A stretch of DNA of 7,355 nucleotides from Thermoplasmatota archaeon (lineage in GTDB: Archaea > Thermoplasmatota > E2 > JACPAO01 > JAHFTW01). Numbering within the stretch: the first letter of the stretch is position 1; every line of letters starts with the position of its first letter. The notes beneath the pieces were generated by a model that was not told the DNA's origin, did no database searches, and saw only the letters and a list, made by a program, of their open reading frames with translations. Shown piece after piece: positions 6,593-7,355 of this stretch. The DNA lies in contig JANQNI010000164.1 of assembly GCA_028289805.1 (NCBI GenBank), forward strand, positions 1-7,355. Reading direction: 5' to 3'. The position numbers and the translations under genes are program-made.

Positions 6593-6666
6593 GGTCCCGT
6601 GGGGTAGCTTGGATATCCTGATGGCTTGCGGAGCCATTGACACGTGTTCGAATCGCGTCGGGACCG
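6593..6666 (+). tRNA. tRNA-Arg (anticodon GCG), archaeal type
   Basis: Folding by hand gives an acceptor stem 6593-6599 with 6659-6665 (7 perfect pairs) and discriminator G6666. The D arm starts at 6602, with a GGAT-containing loop and the GGGGTAGCTTGGATATCCT pattern common in archaea. The anticodon stem is 6621-6625 with 6633-6637, loop TTGCGGA, anticodon GCG at 6628-6630. The variable loop has 4 bases. The T stem is 6642-6646 with 6654-6658, loop TTCGAAT. No CCA is encoded; CTCAC follows. The tRNA decodes CGC/CGU arginine codons. No AT-rich TATA-like box is evident about 26 bases upstream (around 6560-6570), which is odd if the native promoter remains. It is the probable integration target of the neighbouring element. 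Confidence 0.93.
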
Positions 6667-6667
6667 C
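6654..6667 (+). repeat. 14-bp direct repeat, copy 1 (tRNA 3' end); possible attachment core
   Basis: CGCGTCGGGACCGC covers the 3' strand of the T stem and acceptor stem, the discriminator and one following base. It is repeated exactly at 6724-6737, 70 bp downstream. tRNA 3' ends are frequent attachment cores for tyrosine integrases, and a second copy of just this part is the usual footprint of an integration. The flanking bases differ on both sides. Confidence 0.55.
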
Positions 6668-6696
6668 TCACTTCGCTCGCATTCCCGAGCGGAGCT

Positions 6697-6719
6697 TGCA
6701 AAGACCTTCGGCCTTTGCA
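6697..6719. other. Hairpin downstream of tRNA-Arg
   Basis: TGCAAAG (6697-6703) pairs perfectly with CTTTGCA (6713-6719) around a 9-base loop. It lies 30 bp after the tRNA and between the two 14-bp repeats. It could help end tRNA or PKS transcription from either side, but no T-rich tract follows, so the role is unclear. Confidence 0.35.
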
Positions 6720-6723
6720 GGCC

Positions 6724-6737
6724 CGCGTCGGGACCGC
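6724..6737 (+). repeat. 14-bp direct repeat, copy 2; possible remnant attachment site
   Basis: This is an exact copy of the 3' terminal part of the tRNA-Arg gene (CGCGTCGGGACCGC), without the rest of the tRNA. It lies between the tRNA and the polyketide synthase gene. It fits an attR-type scar left by an element that once integrated in the tRNA 3' end and was later lost or reduced to the 56 bp now between the copies. Confidence 0.5.
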
Positions 6738-6780
6738 CTTCCCTCTTCCCTTGACCCCCGCGGGGGCCCGGACCTTCTGC

Positions 6781-7355
6781 CTACCCGAGCAGCCGCGCCG
6801 CTTCCTCGTCGCTCAGGCCCTCCAGTTCCTCCAGCAGGGCCGCCTCGATGACGCCGGCCAGTTGGCGCACGGTGCGGACCTCGAGGAGGCGGGGCAGGGT
6901 CACCTCGACCTCGAAGCGGTCGCGGATTTGGGCGACCATGCGGGTGGCGACGAGGCTGTGGCCGCCCAGGTCGAAGAAGTCGTCCGTGGCGCCGACGCGG
7001 TCGAAGCCGAGCAGTTCCTGCCACAGTTCGGTGAGCGCCTCCTCCAGGGGGCCGTCGGGGGCCTCGTGGGGGCGCGCGTCGTCGGCCTCGGGGGCGGCCT
7101 CGGTCTCGCTGGCGTCCACGCCGCCGCCGATGCCGGCCTCCTGGGCGGGGAGCCAGTACCGGCCGCGCTCCCAGGGGTACGTGGGCAACCGGACGCGGCG
7201 CGGGTGGCCGTCTTTGCTGCCGGGGCCGGCGTGGAACCGGAGCCAGTCCAGGTCGACGCCGTGCTGCCAGAGCCGGCCGGCGGCTTCCAGGAACGCCTCG
7301 GCGTCGGGGCGGGGTTCCTTGGGGTGGGGGAGGCTGACCGCGGCGGGGGCGGCGT
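6781..7355 (-). CDS. Modular polyketide synthase subunit, C-terminal end (AT end + carrier domain), partial
   Basis: The minus-strand frame is open to the right window edge and stops with TAG at 6781-6783, giving the last 190 residues. The N-terminal part seen (VSLPHPKEPRPDADAE, then LWQHGVDLDW and LPTYPWERGRYWL) matches the closing segment of type I PKS acyltransferase domains. An acidic, Ala/Pro-rich linker of about 35 residues follows, then a complete carrier domain with the DLGGHSL motif. Its Ser codon at 6955-6957 is the site for the phosphopantetheine arm. The protein ends soon after the carrier (LSDEEAARLLG) with no thioesterase, so the chain must pass to another protein or enzyme. It belongs to the host chromosome rather than to the element, judging by its place beyond the tRNA. 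This gene type is chiefly bacterial, so transfer into an archaeal genome is likely if the contig is correct. Confidence 0.93.
   Translation of the reverse strand, partial: AAPAAVSLPHPKEPRPDAEAFLEAAGRLWQHGVDLDWLRFHAGPGSKDGHPRRVRLPTYPWERGRYWLPAQEAGIGGGVDASETEAAPEADDARPHEAPDGPLEEALTELWQELLGFDRVGATDDFFDLGGHSLVATRMVAQIRDRFEVEVTLPRLLEVRTVRQLAGVIEAALLEELEGLSDEEAARLLG

Noticed and set aside
6270..6701. Minus-strand frame with a GPDAIRTRV segment
   Set aside because: This is the familiar artefact of translating the reverse of a tRNA gene, and it also overlaps the integrase.
6755..6766. Palindrome CCCCCGCGGGGG just after the PKS stop
   Set aside because: It could be a terminator stem, but has a very short loop and no T tract on the minus strand, so it was not listed.
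2402..6771. CGCGGGGGCCCGG at both 2402-2414 and 6759-6771
   Set aside because: A 13-bp match of only G and C is expected by chance in a GC-rich 7-kb window. Not taken as an attachment pair.
1..7355. CRISPR array, toxin-antitoxin or restriction genes
   Set aside because: No regularly spaced repeats and no motifs of these systems were seen on either strand.

Overview
This window looks like the right-hand part of an integrated mobile element, probably a provirus or integrative plasmid that replicates by rolling circle, in a GC-rich archaeal chromosome, followed by the edge of the host chromosome. The archaeal assignment rests on two things seen directly. First, the tRNA-Arg at 6593-6666 has a GCG anticodon, an archaeal-style D arm and no encoded CCA; bacteria normally read these codons with an ACG anticodon. 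Second, the integrase ends in a GWSPGSKMPSTYIHL block of the kind I associate with archaeal tyrosine recombinases. The proteins are not strongly acidic, so a haloarchaeon is unlikely. An uncultured GC-rich lineage such as a soil or sediment Thermoplasmatota relative is a guess only.

Layout. Positions 2-2204 hold five tightly packed plus-strand genes: the C-terminal part of a membrane protein, a 94-residue membrane protein, a 239-residue secreted and membrane-anchored protein with a beta-rich ectodomain, a 150-residue tail-anchored protein and a 103-residue helical soluble protein. Stop and start codons overlap (TGATG, ATGA), so this is one operon. Positions 2205-2477 carry no convincing gene but hold a remarkable set of nested inverted repeats that could fold into a compact multi-branched structure. 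Positions 2478-5355 hold a second plus-strand block: a P-loop ATPase, a protein with a duplicated Cys/His zinc-binding module, and an HUH rolling-circle Rep protein. A tyrosine integrase (5380-6525, minus) converges on Rep. Its 5' end lies 67 bp from the tRNA-Arg. The last 14 bp of the tRNA region are repeated exactly 70 bp downstream. From 6781 to the window end, on the minus strand, is the C-terminal end of a modular polyketide synthase subunit (end of an acyltransferase domain, linker, carrier domain).

How it may work together. The integrase inserts and excises the element at or near the tRNA. Rep would start replication at an origin, and the structured region at 2223-2453 is the best candidate in view. 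The membrane and secreted proteins plus the ATPase resemble in kind the structural and packaging set of small membrane-enveloped or filamentous viruses such as pleolipoviruses or inoviruses. None of the structural proteins is recognisable as a member of a named family, so if this is a virus it is a divergent one. The left end of the element is not in the window.
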